A DNA stretch of 64,000 bases from Arcuatula senhousia (taxonomy: Eukaryota > Mollusca > Bivalvia > Mytilida > Mytilidae): NCBI GenBank assembly GCA_963971305.1, contig OZ020309.1:13261001-13325000 (forward strand). Reading direction: 5' to 3'. This document shows positions 22,101 through 33,600 of the stretch, one piece after another. The notes under the pieces were generated by a model that saw only the letters and a list, made by a program, of their open reading frames with translations, searched no databases and was not told where the DNA came from. The translations under genes were made by a program, and so were the position numbers. The first letter of the stretch is position 1, and the number at the start of each line of letters is the position of its first letter.

Positions 22101-22842
22101 GACTAAGAGATTTGATATAGTGTAGAGGGCCCACTCATCATTTCCTTCCAACACAGACACCAAGCACTCTTTTTTCTTTCTTTTTTGTACTATAATAATA
22201 AAGTTTTTTTTCTATTCTTATTCAGCAATAATGTTTCTCTTTTGTTTTGTCATTTATAAATGTAACTCGCATGCATGCTCAAATTCTATATTCATTGTAA
22301 TGGCAAAATATGTTATGGAGAGGACTTCATAGGTATGTTTTACTTGTGTCCACTCCAATTTGTATATTTTTACAAATAAAATATGTTTAAACCAACGATT
22401 TACCCGAATCAATGTTCCATTTAGATAAGGTGAAATATTTTATACTGGACCAAGTGAATTTGCCCCACATTTGTCCAATGTCCGATGGACCTTCGGAATG
22501 ACTGAGACTTTGTTGTCTAGAAGCGCAACAACAGACTGCAGCTGCTGTCAGCTTTGTAGGCCAAAAGTTAAATCTCTAGGGCCTATATCAACAGTGTATT
22601 CTTGTTACTTTTCAGTGAAGATTTTTTTGGTCACACAACTTCAGTATAAAAACTAAAGTGTATTTATTACAATTATTTTTTCTTTGTGTGTTTAAGGAAC
22701 TGATGGAGAAAACACAGAAAGTAAAGGTGGAGTTTACGACATCTCAAACAAACGCCGTCTGGGTCTTACCGAAATCGAGGCTATCCAAGAAATGAGAAAA
22801 GGAGTTGAAGAAATTATCCGATTGGAAAAAGAACTGAACTAA
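15981..22842 (+). CDS. AK: Arginine kinase, complete gene, six coding exons
   Basis: This is an ATP:guanidino phosphotransferase that reversibly moves phosphate between ATP and arginine, the cytosolic energy buffer of invertebrate muscle and other tissues. Coding exons are 15981-16128, 18177-18436, 19318-19466, 19893-20058, 21287-21467 and 22697-22842. Together they give 1050 nt and 349 residues, the usual single-domain length, and every GT-AG junction keeps phase. Conserved features visible are STRVRVGRS (residues about 117-125), NEEDHLR (216-222), CPTNLGT with the reactive Cys264, Arg273, Arg301 and Glu306. By Limulus numbering the full catalytic set (R124, R126, E225, R229, C271, R280, R309, E314) is present. 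Two substrate loops are unusual: the specificity loop reads SHCGVY where SGVGIY is typical, and RGTDGENTE replaces RGTRGEHTE. It may be a diverged paralogue, or use another guanidino substrate. Confidence 0.97.
16190..16453. mobile_element. Poly-G MITE, one recognisable end (arginine kinase intron 1)
   Basis: The right terminus GCCCCCCTCAGAATC, AAATGGTCGTCCCCTAAT matches in inverted form the poly-G MITE ends at 10048 and 37749. The left end is eroded or missing. Inside are two diverged copies of an ATAATATTCTGGCC block (near 16213 and 16364). The left limit is approximate. Confidence 0.6.
17134..17716. mobile_element. MITE with AAAGGATGAGTG ends (arginine kinase intron 1)
   Basis: AAAGGATGAGTGGCATTAAG at 17134 returns inverted at the right end (CTTATTGTCACTCATCCTTT, ending 17716) with two mismatches; the following GACCCAT is also shared. 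It spans 583 bp. A 117-codon open frame on the plus strand inside it has no recognisable domain and is probably chance. The terminus belongs to the same group as the 5082-5860 element. Confidence 0.85.
17735..18065. repeat. Two tandem ~165-bp repeats just before exon 2
   Basis: Two copies beginning AAATTTTCAGGGTTGAAAAT (17750 and 17902) share CAACTATTAATTGTAGG, then a CCATATGGT(T/G)GGAT block, then CTTCCTGTTTAA and the GACTTGG end. The second copy stops about 110 bp upstream of the exon 2 acceptor. Isolated relatives occur near 1137-1210. Confidence 0.88.
18177..18436 (+). CDS. AK: Arginine kinase exon 2
   Basis: Encodes residues 50-136, from the guanidino-specificity loop ([10 protein letters not shown]) through IKDYHK to STRVRVGRS, whose arginines hold the ATP phosphates, ending at SSAE. 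Acceptor GACAG, donor GTGAGG. Gly64 and Val65 of the Limulus enzyme are His57 and Cys58 here. Confidence 0.96.
18714..19028. mobile_element. Interleaved inverted repeats (arginine kinase intron 2)
   Basis: Four arms share the terminus CAGTCATGGAA. Arm A (18714-18770, then ACAGGACCGAAT) pairs with an inverted arm near 18870-18932. Arm B (18777-18840, then CGACAGCCCACGACC) pairs with 18955-19028. The order is A, B, A', B', so the two inverted repeats cross rather than nest. It looks like one MITE family inserted into or recombined with itself. Confidence 0.8.
19318..19466 (+). CDS. AK: Arginine kinase exon 3
   Basis: Encodes residues 137-185, including [16 protein letters not shown] and DDHFLF, both strongly conserved in the family. 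Acceptor TTTTAG follows a 16-C tract about 50 bp upstream. Ends in phase 2. Confidence 0.96.
19893..20058 (+). CDS. AK: Arginine kinase exon 4
   Basis: Encodes residues 186-241 with WPTGRGIF and [16 protein letters not shown]. Glu218 matches the catalytic Glu225 and Arg222 the phosphate-binding Arg229 of Limulus. The residues before WPTGRG (SAGGYND) differ from the usual ANACRF type. Donor GTACGT. Confidence 0.96.
20310..20480. other. Possible retroelement-like block in intron 4
   Basis: A motif reading TTAACCTTCATCAGACACG next to AAGTGCTTCACACG looks like the CTGATGAAGG-type segment found near ends of some invertebrate retroelements. There is no coding remnant and I cannot assign a family. 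Confidence 0.2.
20845..21003. repeat. Inverted repeat around a G20 tract (intron 4)
   Basis: CTACAACTTGATAATGGAAT, followed by TTCTAACATC, is mirrored by GATGTTAGAAATTCTGTAAT and CAACTCGATTGCGTTGTAG. A run of about 18-20 Gs sits at the inner edge of the left arm. This resembles a miniature element. Confidence 0.7.
21287..21467 (+). CDS. AK: Arginine kinase exon 5
   Basis: Encodes residues 242-301, with the family signature CPTNLGT carrying the reactive cysteine (Cys264), Arg273 and [10 protein letters not shown], ending at Arg301, the equivalent of Limulus Arg309. Donor GTAAGT. Confidence 0.97.
21477..22230 (+). pseudogene. Dead LINE 3' fragment (arginine kinase intron 5)
   Basis: A different non-LTR retrotransposon from the two-ORF family. 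The plus strand reads a C-terminal segment in broken frames: [27 protein letters not shown], then after frameshifts [12 protein letters not shown], and finally a CxC...H...C cluster ([19 protein letters not shown], about 21880-21945). It stops at ATAATAATAAAG near 22205, a plausible 3' end. Only the tail end of ORF2 is present and it carries stops and frameshifts. Confidence 0.85.
22697..22842 (+). CDS. AK: Arginine kinase exon 6
   Basis: Encodes residues 302-349 and the stop. It begins with the second substrate loop (GTDGENTE; Glu306 matches Limulus Glu314, Asp304 replaces the usual Arg312), then [16 protein letters not shown] and the C-terminal helix. No canonical AATAAA is seen in the first 250 bp; ATTAAA occurs near 22983. 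Confidence 0.97.
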
Positions 22843-23139
22843 ACAGACCATTCATATAAAGATATATTTTTTTCCAGGGTTGATATTGTTAATCATTTGT
22901 TTTGTTTTTATTTATTTTTTATAACATGTATAAATAATTTTTATGTTTGTTTAAAAAAAAAAGTCGGCAGAAATACATTTCATTAAAATGTTTTATGTTT
23001 TTTTTTTTCATCTCGAAAGGGAAATTATTCAACTGATTAGCTCGCCTGCTGTTGTCATCACTTACTTGGTATCCATTGTTCAGATTTTCAAAAATATTCT
23101 CTAAAAGAATTTAGTCTCATTATATCTCACCTCAAACTT

Positions 23140-23800
23140 TTGGGGGTATGTAGGAATCACCCCGTAGGTCCGTCTCTCTACATACCTCATAAGTGTAACT
23201 GCTCCTAGATGCTTAGCTTGATGGACTTTGATGAAACTTTACATGTACATAGATATAGTACACCGTATGAAAATGTGCATGAAGAATTTTCATTACTGTA
23301 GGATAAACCTTTAGGGAGATAATTGATTGAACTAGAGATTTTTTTAACATAATGTTCAACGGGAGACCTCATGATAAGTACAACTCCTAAACCTCTCAAT
23401 GTCTTTTGATGAACATTTGTATAAGGGAATACACCATATGGCGATGTGCATGAAGAATTTTCACTGCTGTGGGAGATAATTGGACTTAGACTTTTCAAAC
23501 ATAGTATTCATAGGGAAACCTCGTAAGCACAGTCGCTCCTTCCTAAACTGCTTGATGGATTTTGATGAAACTGTTTACATGGAGGAAGAACACCATTTGG
23601 AAATTTGCATAAAAAAATCAATTATGCTGGAAGACTTTAAATCTAGTGTGGAATTGAAGGACATCCTTAGCGAAACTACTCCTAAAATGCCTCATGGATT
23701 TTAATGAAACTCCTAATGAAAAAAAATACATGAATATGAAAATGTGCATGAAAAAGTTCATTTCACCCGAAACACATTCAGGAGAGATAATTGGACTGCA
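23140..23800. repeat. Degenerate ~160-bp tandem repeat, about 4 units
   Basis: Units share an ACTCCTAAA...T(G/C)AATGGATTTTGATGAAAC type start, then ATGAAAATGTGCATGAAGAA, TTTTCA and GGAGATAATTGGACT. Single monomers of the same family occur near 33890-34250 and 62990-63180. Confidence 0.8.
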
Positions 23801-24500
23801 GGCTTTTTTTTTGGCAAGATTAAAAGTTTTTGGAAATTCATTGATAAAGTTGTGATTTGGCTTAGTGCAAAAACGTGAATTTATCCGTTTTCCATATCCT
23901 ATGGCTTAATGATGTTTGAACGTCAGCTTTTAAGATTTTTGACATTTTTTGGAATCCTCGGGTTTTTTCCATCAAAATAAGGTGATTAGAACTTTTTTTT
24001 TGTAAATTATAAAACAGAAGTTTATGATGTAATGAAGACCTTAATATGGCGTTTCCCAAACCTATTATACTTGCGTTGTTTTATTGTTCAATAGATAATA
24101 TCAAATAAATATAATTTGCTTAAAAGCAATCAGCAACCGTATGGTAATCCACCACATGATATTTACAGGTTTAAGAGATCATCAAAATCAATGATTAATA
24201 TAATGGTCCATTGCCGCAACACGACGGATGGACTTTGTAATGGTTTTTGTATCTCCGTCCGTCATCTTTTCATCCTTCGTCATTACGTAGAATATGCTAT
24301 ATTGACTGCTATGCATGCCCTAATCCTTAATATCGAAGTTTCCATGGGTTTTGTTTTACGTGTAAATTCTAAATAAATACGGACTTAATGAGTATATAGT
24401 GTCAGTCAGATGGTACTGTGCTGGTATCCATTATCTGTATGGGAGATTTGTGCAATTTCTTCTGCTAATTAGTTGATATTACAATGGGTCATCTATCTCA
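23801..24500. other. Gene-free intergenic stretch
   Basis: AT-rich sequence with no exon, array or inverted repeat that I can support. Confidence 0.5.
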
Positions 24501-24504
24501 TGTT

Positions 24505-25930
24505 ATAACCATAATCTATATTCATGTAAATTCTAAAACATAAGGTTTAACTCCATCCATCCATCGTACTTTTTCCTTTAGCTATATCTATTTTGGCTTT
24601 CGTTTGGCTTGAAGCATTTTAAACATTTTTTGGGGTTCTAAAGCTGCTGGTGAGGAATAATTTTCTGAAATGGCCAAACAGCTCATAAAAATTAATTGCA
24701 GTTGGAGTTAACATATGTGTTATAGTCTCATGTTCATTTACTCCATATCCTTTCATAAATTATTATAATGATGGGAAGTATAAAAAGGAAAAAAAAACCT
24801 TATATATGCACTTTTCAGGAAAATTATACCACTTAAGATGAACATGTACATTTATGTTGTAAAACAACCAGTTTACAGAAAACAGATACTAGACAAATCC
24901 GAGAAAAACTTAAAGTACATTTACTGAGTAATGTATAGAACAATACGTAAACAATTTCGATCTTCTTAATGTATGATTGAAAATGATTGCTTTGAAACCC
25001 TTGAACATAAGAGTATAAACACGAGTTTAAATATAATTCTGACAAATGATGCATTGAAAAAAAAATCATTAATCTTTGTTTGAATAGAAATATTATAAAA
25101 TGGCTAAAAATGTTCACAGAGTCCTGTCCCCTATAATCATACGTTTCCAGACCAAATCCAGGCCACCAATGTGGTTATCTGCTACTTTCTCCAGTGTAAC
25201 ACATAGTTTTATGTCTCATTCAGTACAACACATCTATATGTATTATGAATGTTGATGTGTTAACGTGTATTAAAATAGTTTCACCTTAGCTCATAATAGC
25301 CTTAAGCTATAGACTGTTAGGTTAAAAATGACAGCTAATGATAATGGTGACATAGAATAAATTTTTCATATGTGCATTTGCCCTGTACATTAGCCATATA
25401 TTCCATGCACCTTGGTTTTTGCCTCGCCTGCGAAGCAGAGCGGGACATGGGTGTTACATTACCTGCGGCGGCGTTTACTTTTGTGTTATTCATATCTCAA
25501 GAACCATAAGTCATAAGTTGATGAAACTTGGTATGCATATGCCTTAGTAATAGCTTAGCACAATTGCTTCCCCATATTTTGACCTTGATTTTCTAGTTGG
25601 GTGAATGACAATTTTCAATACATACAATAACAGTGTTAAGAGCACCTTCATATCTCAAGAACTATAGGTCCTTGCTAGATTGATGAAACTTGGTATGCAT
25701 ATGCCCCAGAAGTAGCTTAGCACATTTGCATCCCAATCTTTTGACCTTGGCCTTCATTTTCCGGTTGAGTGACTTTGACAATCTTCAAAACATATAATAG
25801 CAGTGTTCAATGAACACCTCTTTATCTTAAGAGCTATAAGTCCTAGAATGATGAAACTTGGTATGCATATGCCTCAGTAGTAGCTTTGCGCTGTTGCATT
25901 CCCATCTTTTGGCCTTGACTTTGATATTCT
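24505..25930 (+). mobile_element. Partial copy of long-TIR element (left partner of inverted pair)
   Basis: Starting with CTAAAACATAAGGTT, this reads as the reverse complement of 32000-33420 over more than 1 kb with moderate divergence. Shared blocks include GTTGGAGTTAACATATGTG, CCAGACCAAATCCAGGCCAC, AGACTGTTAGGTTAAAAATG and CCATGCACCTTGGTTTTTG. It ends in about three units of the internal tandem repeat and lacks the distal terminal repeat. Inferred to be a truncated member of the element at 31075-33435, in the opposite orientation. Confidence 0.85.
25480..25925. repeat. Tandem repeat with ATGAAACTTGGTATGCATATG core
   Basis: ATGAAACTTGGTATGCATAT occurs three times (about 25520, 25685 and 25850), each preceded by TCAAGAAC/TAAGAGC-TATA-GTC and followed by AGTAGCTTAGCACA and CTTTTGACCTTG. 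The period is roughly 165 bp. Confidence 0.9.
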
Positions 25931-28900
25931 GTGGGCTGTTTTATCATGGCAGCCCGCCATGAATAAACTCGATCCCCGCCATAGTTTAGTTTTATTTTCA
26001 TTCTCCGCCATGGTCGGAGTTCAGTTCTTACAGAAATATTGCAAGCTGTCAGAATCGGTCTGAAAGAATGGGGTATCCGAATGTCAAAAGTCCGAAAGGG
26101 CAGAGACAAAACCAGTCAACACCAACGAGAACGGGACAAAAACAGACAACATGTAAAACATGGAAACACAAAATAACTGAATATCAATCAACAACGCGAA
26201 CTCAGGTCGAAACGAAAGTAAACTCAGGTGCTCCGGAAGAGTATACAGTTCCTGCTGATTAATGTATCAAATAATTTACATGAGAGTTCCACTGGAAAAT
26301 TATAGAAGTTTGAATTTTTTTCTCTCAAACCTTTCTTTGTCAAGTTCTAGTTCTCTTTTTTAAAATTACCAAGAAATTTATATTATTTGCTCTGCAAATT
26401 GTTCCTCGTTTAAAAAGAAATCAGGAGAATCAGAAACTTTGTTTTGGAATGTCATGATTTTACCCTTTTGACATTAACAGTTATAGTTGCCAATCAAACA
26501 ATATTGTTGAAGCTTATTGAGAGCATTTGCAAACCTTTTTGAGTTTATAACGTTCAAGACTTGTACGTTATTTTGGGCCATCTGTGGCTCATAGACACAT
26601 TTTCTAGTTTTTACACCATAGTATTTTTTTAACATTGGACAGTGGTAGTTTTGTATACTGTACAAGGGGCGGCAACTCAAATCTTTGCCCATAATTTTAC
26701 AATTAGGTCATGTACATGTAGGTGGTTTCTTTTAACTGAATTTGTATAATAAAATCTTTACTTTATTTTCGATGATTTAGGTTGGGTGTATATCTTAAAA
26801 AGTAAATGTAAAAAATGATGCAAAATATATCAGAACCAATTTCTAATATGAGAAATTATTGTGTACTAAGTCTTATTGGAATAACACTTTAAAATAAGAT
26901 AATTAATGTATATCCCAGTAATTTACATTTAAAGTTTACCAACGTAATGCATACAATACAGAACAGATGAGTATATTTACTAATAGTTACCAATAAGTAT
27001 AAGTATATTAAAATATAAGTTTATTATTCTAATCAAATGGCCCGCAATGGGACAAAAATGACAATGCAATTATACAGCCATGATAATTATTCATACAACA
27101 CACAACCAAACAAAAATATCATAACATTTTTTTTATAGATTTTACAAGTTCCAAGACACGGGTTTCATCCAGAGCAACCCTAAAAAAACATTATGCATAT
27201 AGGTATTTAAATTTAAAAATATACATGAACTTGAGAGTTTGGTTATATACCAACTGACCTGCCCGTGAATGATGCACAAAGCTAATAAATCTTTTAAATA
27301 TCAATTCTGTGCAAAAGTCACCAGGGGACTGTTGTGGTATATCTACTATGATATAGGTTTAATTGATAATAAGTACATGTACACATAAAAGATAAAAAAG
27401 AATATATAAATCTACTTTTGATCAGGACTGAATTATAATACTAGTTATCTCATTTTGTTTGATTCACCTCTATGCATGGTTATCTACCAACAAAGAGCTT
27501 GCGTCAACTACATAAAGCCAATATAAGCATCAGATATAATGAAGAGGTTTCGCCAAATTTCGGAATAAACAACTACATCTCCAGTATTTCTATAACTTTT
27601 GGTTTTTATTTCATGAAAAATTATATGAAATGTATAGGGAAAAGTATTTTGGGACTCTGTTTTGGCACAACACTGTATTCCTTTGTTTGTAGGTTTAATT
27701 GTCTGGTATCGTATATTAGAAGCACGGCTGGCTGAAATAGACCCTTGAATCTCTTCGATGTCTGTCCATCTAAAAAGTACGACTGGAAGACATGTTGCAT
27801 GTTCATCGACACCAGTAACTCACACATAAAAAGGCTTGAATGGGGAAAAGAGGACGCATTTTTTTTTCGGTCCTACGCACCACGATGCGAAGGCGAAATT
27901 CTTAGCCATGTTTGACCTTACCTACAAACAACTATAAAGCCATTTATGTCCTATGTCAGTCAAAAACACGTTGACAGATAAAACGCCTTCGAGCTGTTGT
28001 AAAATTATGTTTATGCAGAAGAAGTTACGTAAAAACTATAAATAATAAGGATGTTCATTGAAAATAACACATATCGAAACATATTTGATATTTTCACAGA
28101 AAATAAATTATATCTGTACATGTATAGTTCTTCCTGTTTTATCAACTATTCAGAACGTTATCAGAAAACAGTGTTATCAGTAGTTTGACCTAACGACAAA
28201 GTTATTCCAGGTGCCACCAAGGTAAGACTTGTACTCTTCTCTTTTATTTTGCTTCAATTCTGTATTATGATTATTATTATTTAATTCAGAAAGTTAGAAA
28301 GGATCAAAGTTTTTGTGTAAGAAAAAAAAATATGTTGTTTGTAGGTTAAATTGTATGTTACATGGTCATAGATCGATGTCCGTTCACCTAAAAAGTACAA
28401 AAGGAAAACGTGTTACACGTTCATAAATAAAATCTTTGAACAATTAATAAATTCTGTCGTATATGTGGAGATATACCTAGTCAACATGTTTTTAGTTCGT
28501 AATTTATGTTTCTTCACGATTGTGGCCAAATTAAAACAGTGAATGTGGCTAGTTCTGTGTATGTTTAGTTTGTATGAAGCAATATCGTGCATAATCAAAA
28601 TATAGTAACAGGAAATTATCATAAAAAACAGAATTGGGAATAACGCACAAAAATGGAAAATGTTAGGTTGAGGTAACTAATATTTATATATTCATATTTC
28701 AATTTATATTTTTGTAATTGTCAAGTAAAGAATTGCGTTACAAAAAAAACGTCTCTTCGACTAGCATTTATACGATTTGGTTTATTTTCTGGTATCAATG
28801 TTTTCCAAGTGGATCCAAGTGGAATAGTACATCTTAACGTTTTTTAAAGAAAAAAATAAAATCTTTTTTGAAACTTCATAACCGTAAACACTTGGCTTTG

Positions 28901-30280
28901 CTGATGCATACAACGTTTCTCCAAAGGAAACAATTTATAATAGCTTTGTAAACATTGTCATTTTCAAAATGTGGTCATCATTTTTATGTTAATAAGTATG
29001 AACAAATTTATCAAAATGATTAAATTTCCTGTAGTCTTCCTGTAAAAACACTATAAACATTATCCTTAAGTACATATGGTATATATGGAAGAAAACATTT
29101 GATATATACGTGTATGACAAAGTTTTGTCAAAAGGGAACATTTAGAGAATTGTTAGATTGATATATTCTCTAAAAGATTTTTGAAAAAAGTATCCCAGTC
29201 AATCCTGAATTTACCTTTTTAATCAGAAACAGAAAAGAAAATAACATAATGAATTCATCCCAAAAACAATCCTATGGAAACTCTAATGAACCGAGGACAT
29301 GTGACTTTGAGTCATGGGTTATTTGTTCATGTTTAATGACTGATAATTTGTGTAAATATATGTATTAGATACATATACACGTCTGTCTAAGAAATAAGGG
29401 AATTATAGCAAAAACTGGGTTTAATTTTCCTAGATATAAACAATGACAATGGATAACTAAATATATTGCAAATATATTTTCTGTGTTTCTAAAAAGTTAT
29501 CATCTTCCTAAACTTCCATATCATCCACGTGACTTTTTTTTTATCTTAAGCTAACATGGCTAATGATTTAGGTTTTATTTGTATATAAAAATCAATCACT
29601 CTTTTCATCAAACGATAGAGATAAAGGAATATAATATATTGATCTCATATAAATTCTTAATACGTGTACAATTTGATCGTATAAACAAACTGTACATGTC
29701 TTGAGGCTCTTTTTAAATACATGGAATACTTTTTTGTATAAAAAAGACATATACCAACAATACACTAATATTCGTTCCTTTTCTGAGCGATTTTCTTCGT
29801 CGCAGATTAATTCATATTTATTTTTTTTCAATACACAGTGCCACACATGATTTTATTATATGATTTTATGAGTTATGTCAAAATACACACATATTAAATT
29901 CGTATCATTTTTAGGCGAAATGATATTCCATTTTCCCATGTCAATTTGGTAGGAAAACGACTTAGTGCTGCTTCATTATTTTAAAGAAAATCTAATTCGA
30001 CTTTTTTTTTCACGAAAATCATACGTGCCGGTTTGACATATTCTTGTTTACATGTTATTTGTGGGCAAAATAAAGACCTAATAAGAAGGGGGAAGCCAAA
30101 CTCCTTATTGAGACATCTCTTCATCTGTTACATTTAATCACAATCATTTCTACCATATGACTTTTTCGTAACATAACAACAGATGTCACTTGAAATTATT
30201 GTTTCTTATATATATTTTTTAACAGATTTGAACATGCATAAAGATTCTCAAGACTTGATAACATTATAATATCGAAGGGT
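25931..30280. other. Intergenic region upstream of the glycosyltransferase
   Basis: There are no exons that I can support. The segment 26065-26260 repeats the 685-800 sequence. Stretches at 27685-27800 and 28340-28435 are diverged copies of each other (GTAGGTT(T/A)AATTGT...CATCTAAAAAGTAC). The remainder is AT-rich unique DNA. Any promoter of the downstream gene would lie near 30.2 kb, but I see no convincing core element. Confidence 0.5.
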
Positions 30281-30288
30281 TTCATGGA

Positions 30289-30688
30289 ATGGGGGACGGC
30301 AACGAACGTTATTGCAACAAATCATCAGTGTTCCGGAGTTTGTTCTTAGCTTTGCTTTTGTTAATAACTGTCCAGATTGCTTTTAACTTGTCGATTGAGC
30401 AAGCAGCTTTAAAATTCATGACAAGATGGGTACAGGTTTCAGAACAAATCTATGCTGCATCCTCATCACGGCTAAACCAAAAGGATCTTCTATCAACAAC
30501 AGACATTCCAAAGGGTACTCATGACGCACCTTTGACGGTAGAAGCAGAGGATGATGTTTTTATAAAGAGTCATAACTTAGAAAAAATAATAAAAGATAAT
30601 GAAACATTAGTATGTGAGAAAAGCGACACAGGTGCAATTAAGGAGGATGACTGTCTACCAATATGCTCCAAAGTTTCCACAAAATTAG
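30289..30688 (+). CDS. Glycosyltransferase exon 1: tail, anchor, stem
   Basis: Encodes residues 1-133: cytoplasmic MGDGNERYCNKSS, the membrane helix FRSLFLALLLLITVQIAF, then a low-complexity stem ending CLPICSKVSTKLG. An in-frame TAA at 30259 precedes this ATG, which has G at -3 and +4. A second ATG at 30284, in another frame and weaker context, opens a 21-codon overlapping upstream ORF that could damp translation. Donor GTAAGG; intron 1 is 3.7 kb. Confidence 0.9.
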
Positions 30689-33600
30689 GTAAGGTTATAG
30701 CAGGTCATTGCTGTACGAATCGTCCAAATAACAAAACGAGCGGATGTAAACTCCATATCTATTATCCAAAATTACTTTCAATGATCGAATGATGGAATAA
30801 TGTACTTGTGTGCTCTTAAATATTTATGCTTACAAGAACTAGTTTTTGTTCTTCTTTAAAATACCGAAAATGAATCATTGTTCATTTAAACTATTTAATT
30901 AAACTTAGGATAGGTTTTGAATCGTATATGCATTATATTTCTAATCAAAGGCCAATTGCAAACCAGCGTGCAGCAAACGTGCATTTGTTCCATTGACGGT
31001 TGTTTGCTGTTTTCCATTGATGATTTTTTGCTGTTTATAAATGATTGCTCTTTACTATTTTAGATAATGGTGTACTCGGACATGAGATTATATCTCAGGT
31101 GTACACTTTGTTGATAATCTGTTAACTCCAAAACCTAAGGTTAAACTCCCCCATCGTTGTTTTGTCCTTAGCAACATTTGACATTACTGATTATTCGGAT
31201 TTCGTTTGGTTTTATGCATTTTTAACATTTTTGAAATTGTGGCTTTTCTATGTTTGGCTTCTAGTGCTGCTGACGAGGATTTTATTTCCGAACTTTATTT
31301 GCAGTTGGAGTTTACATATGTTTTATAGTCTCGAGCTCGTGTTCATTTACTTCAAATCGTTTCATAAAATACATAGGGTACACCTTTTCACCAAATAAAT
31401 TTAGTGTTATTTATGTTTCGGTTATAGTAGTCTGTGAGGGGTACACAAACTAAGCAAACAAGAATTAACATTGAAGTATTTTTCGCCTGCCGGTGCCATA
31501 GAAATACCTGGTTATTTCTAAAAAAGCTACAAATGTCACTACATCGGAAAATCAAGGTCAATGTATAAAAAAATAGGGAGCTATTGTACTAAGCTGTTAC
31601 TGGGGCATATGCATACCAAGTTTTATCAACCTAAGACTTGTAGTTCTTGAGATATGCATTTAGGTGCTCATATGTATTAAAAATGGTCAAAGTCACTTAA
31701 CCGGAAAATAAAGGTCAAGGTCATAAGATGGGGATGCAACTATGCTGAAATACTACTGAGGCATGTGCATACCAAGTTTCATCAACCTATTGGACTTATA
31801 GTTCTTGAGATGTGGAGGTGCTCATAAACCTTGCTAATATATGTATTGAAAATTCTCAGGCACTCAACTGGAAAATCAAGGTCAAGGACAAAAGATTGGG
31901 ATGCAACTGTGGTAAGCTTACTACTTAGGCATATGCATACCAAGTTTCATTATTCTAGGACTTATAGTTCTTGAGATAAGGAGGTGTTCATTTAAAACCT
32001 AAATACTGCTATTTTATGTATTGAAGATTGTCAAAGTCACTCAACCGGAAAATGAAGGTCAAGGTTTAAAGATGGGGATGCTACTGTGCTAAGCTACTAC
32101 TGGGGCATATGCATACCAAGTTTCATCAACCTAGCTAGGACCTATAGTTCTTGAGATATGAAGGTGCTCTTAACACTGTTATTATATGTATTGAAAATTG
32201 TCATTCGCCAATCTGGAAAACCAAGGTCAAAATATGGGGATGCAATTGTGCTAAGCTATTTATGGGGCATATGCATACCAAGTTTCGTCAACCTATGAAT
32301 TATGGTTCTTGAGATATGAAGGTGCTTATAAGCTTAACACAAAAGGTAACGCCGCCACCGTTGCCGCCGCCGCATTTAAAGTAACACCTATGTCCTGCTC
32401 TACTTTTCTGGCGAGACAAAAACCAAGGTGCATGGAATATATGGCTAATGTACAGGACAAATGCACATATGAATAATTTATTCTATATTACCATTATCAT
32501 TAGCTGTCATTTTTAACCTAACAGTCTATAGCTTAAGGCTATCATAAGCTCAGGTGAAACTATTTTAATACACGTTAACACATCAACATGTATATATATA
32601 TATATACATAGATGTTTTGTTCTGAATAAGACTTAAAACTATTTGTTATACCGGTAAAAGTATCAGACCACCACATTGGTGGCCTGGATTTGGTCTGGAC
32701 ACGTATGATATGGGGACAGGATACTGTTCACATTTTTAGCCATTTTATTCAAACATAGATTAATGATTTTTTTTTCAATTTGTGTTATAAGTCCATCATG
32801 CATCATTTGTCAGAATTATATTTGAACTCGTGTTTATACTCTTATGTTCAAGGGTTTCAAAGTACTAATGTTCAATCAAACATTAAGAAGATCGAAATTG
32901 TTTATGCAGTTTGTAGTATAACATTACTAAGGAAAAGTACTTTAAGGTTTTCTCAGATTTTTCTATTAACTGTGGTTGTTTTATAACATACATGATATAC
33001 ATGTACATCTCAAGTGGTATAATTTTCCTGAAACTTGTATGTATAAAGTTTTTCCTTTTTATATACTTCCCTTCATTAATAATAATTTATGAAAGGATAT
33101 GCATGGAGTAAATGAACATGAGACTATAACACATATATGTTAACTCCAACTGCAAGTATTTTTTATGAGCTGTAAGACCATTTCGGAAAATAATTCCTCA
33201 TCAGCAGCTTTAGAACCAAAACATAGATAATCAACCATTTCAAAAGATGTTTAAAATGCTTAAAACTAAACGAAATCCAAATAAATATAGCTAACTTCAG
33301 TAAGGGCAAAACTACGATATCCTACGATGTATGGGGTCCCCGATGTATGGGGTTTAACCTTATGTTTTAGACTTTACATAAATTTTGGATAATGGTTATA
33401 AACAAAGTGTACACGTGAGATTTAATATCATGATCTTAAATAAATAAAGAGCATAAATAGTTCACATATACACATACTTGAACAAATCGTCCATAGGGTC
33501 AGTCGGTTTCAATGTCCAATTTAATTGCGTGCATACGTTTGCCTCGAAATTCTATGGAAAAGCAGTTTGAACCGAAAAACATTTAATGCTGCACCTCTTG

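Noticed and set aside
22883..23010. Arginine kinase polyadenylation site
   Set aside because: Only ATTAAA and AT-rich candidates are present, with no clear choice.
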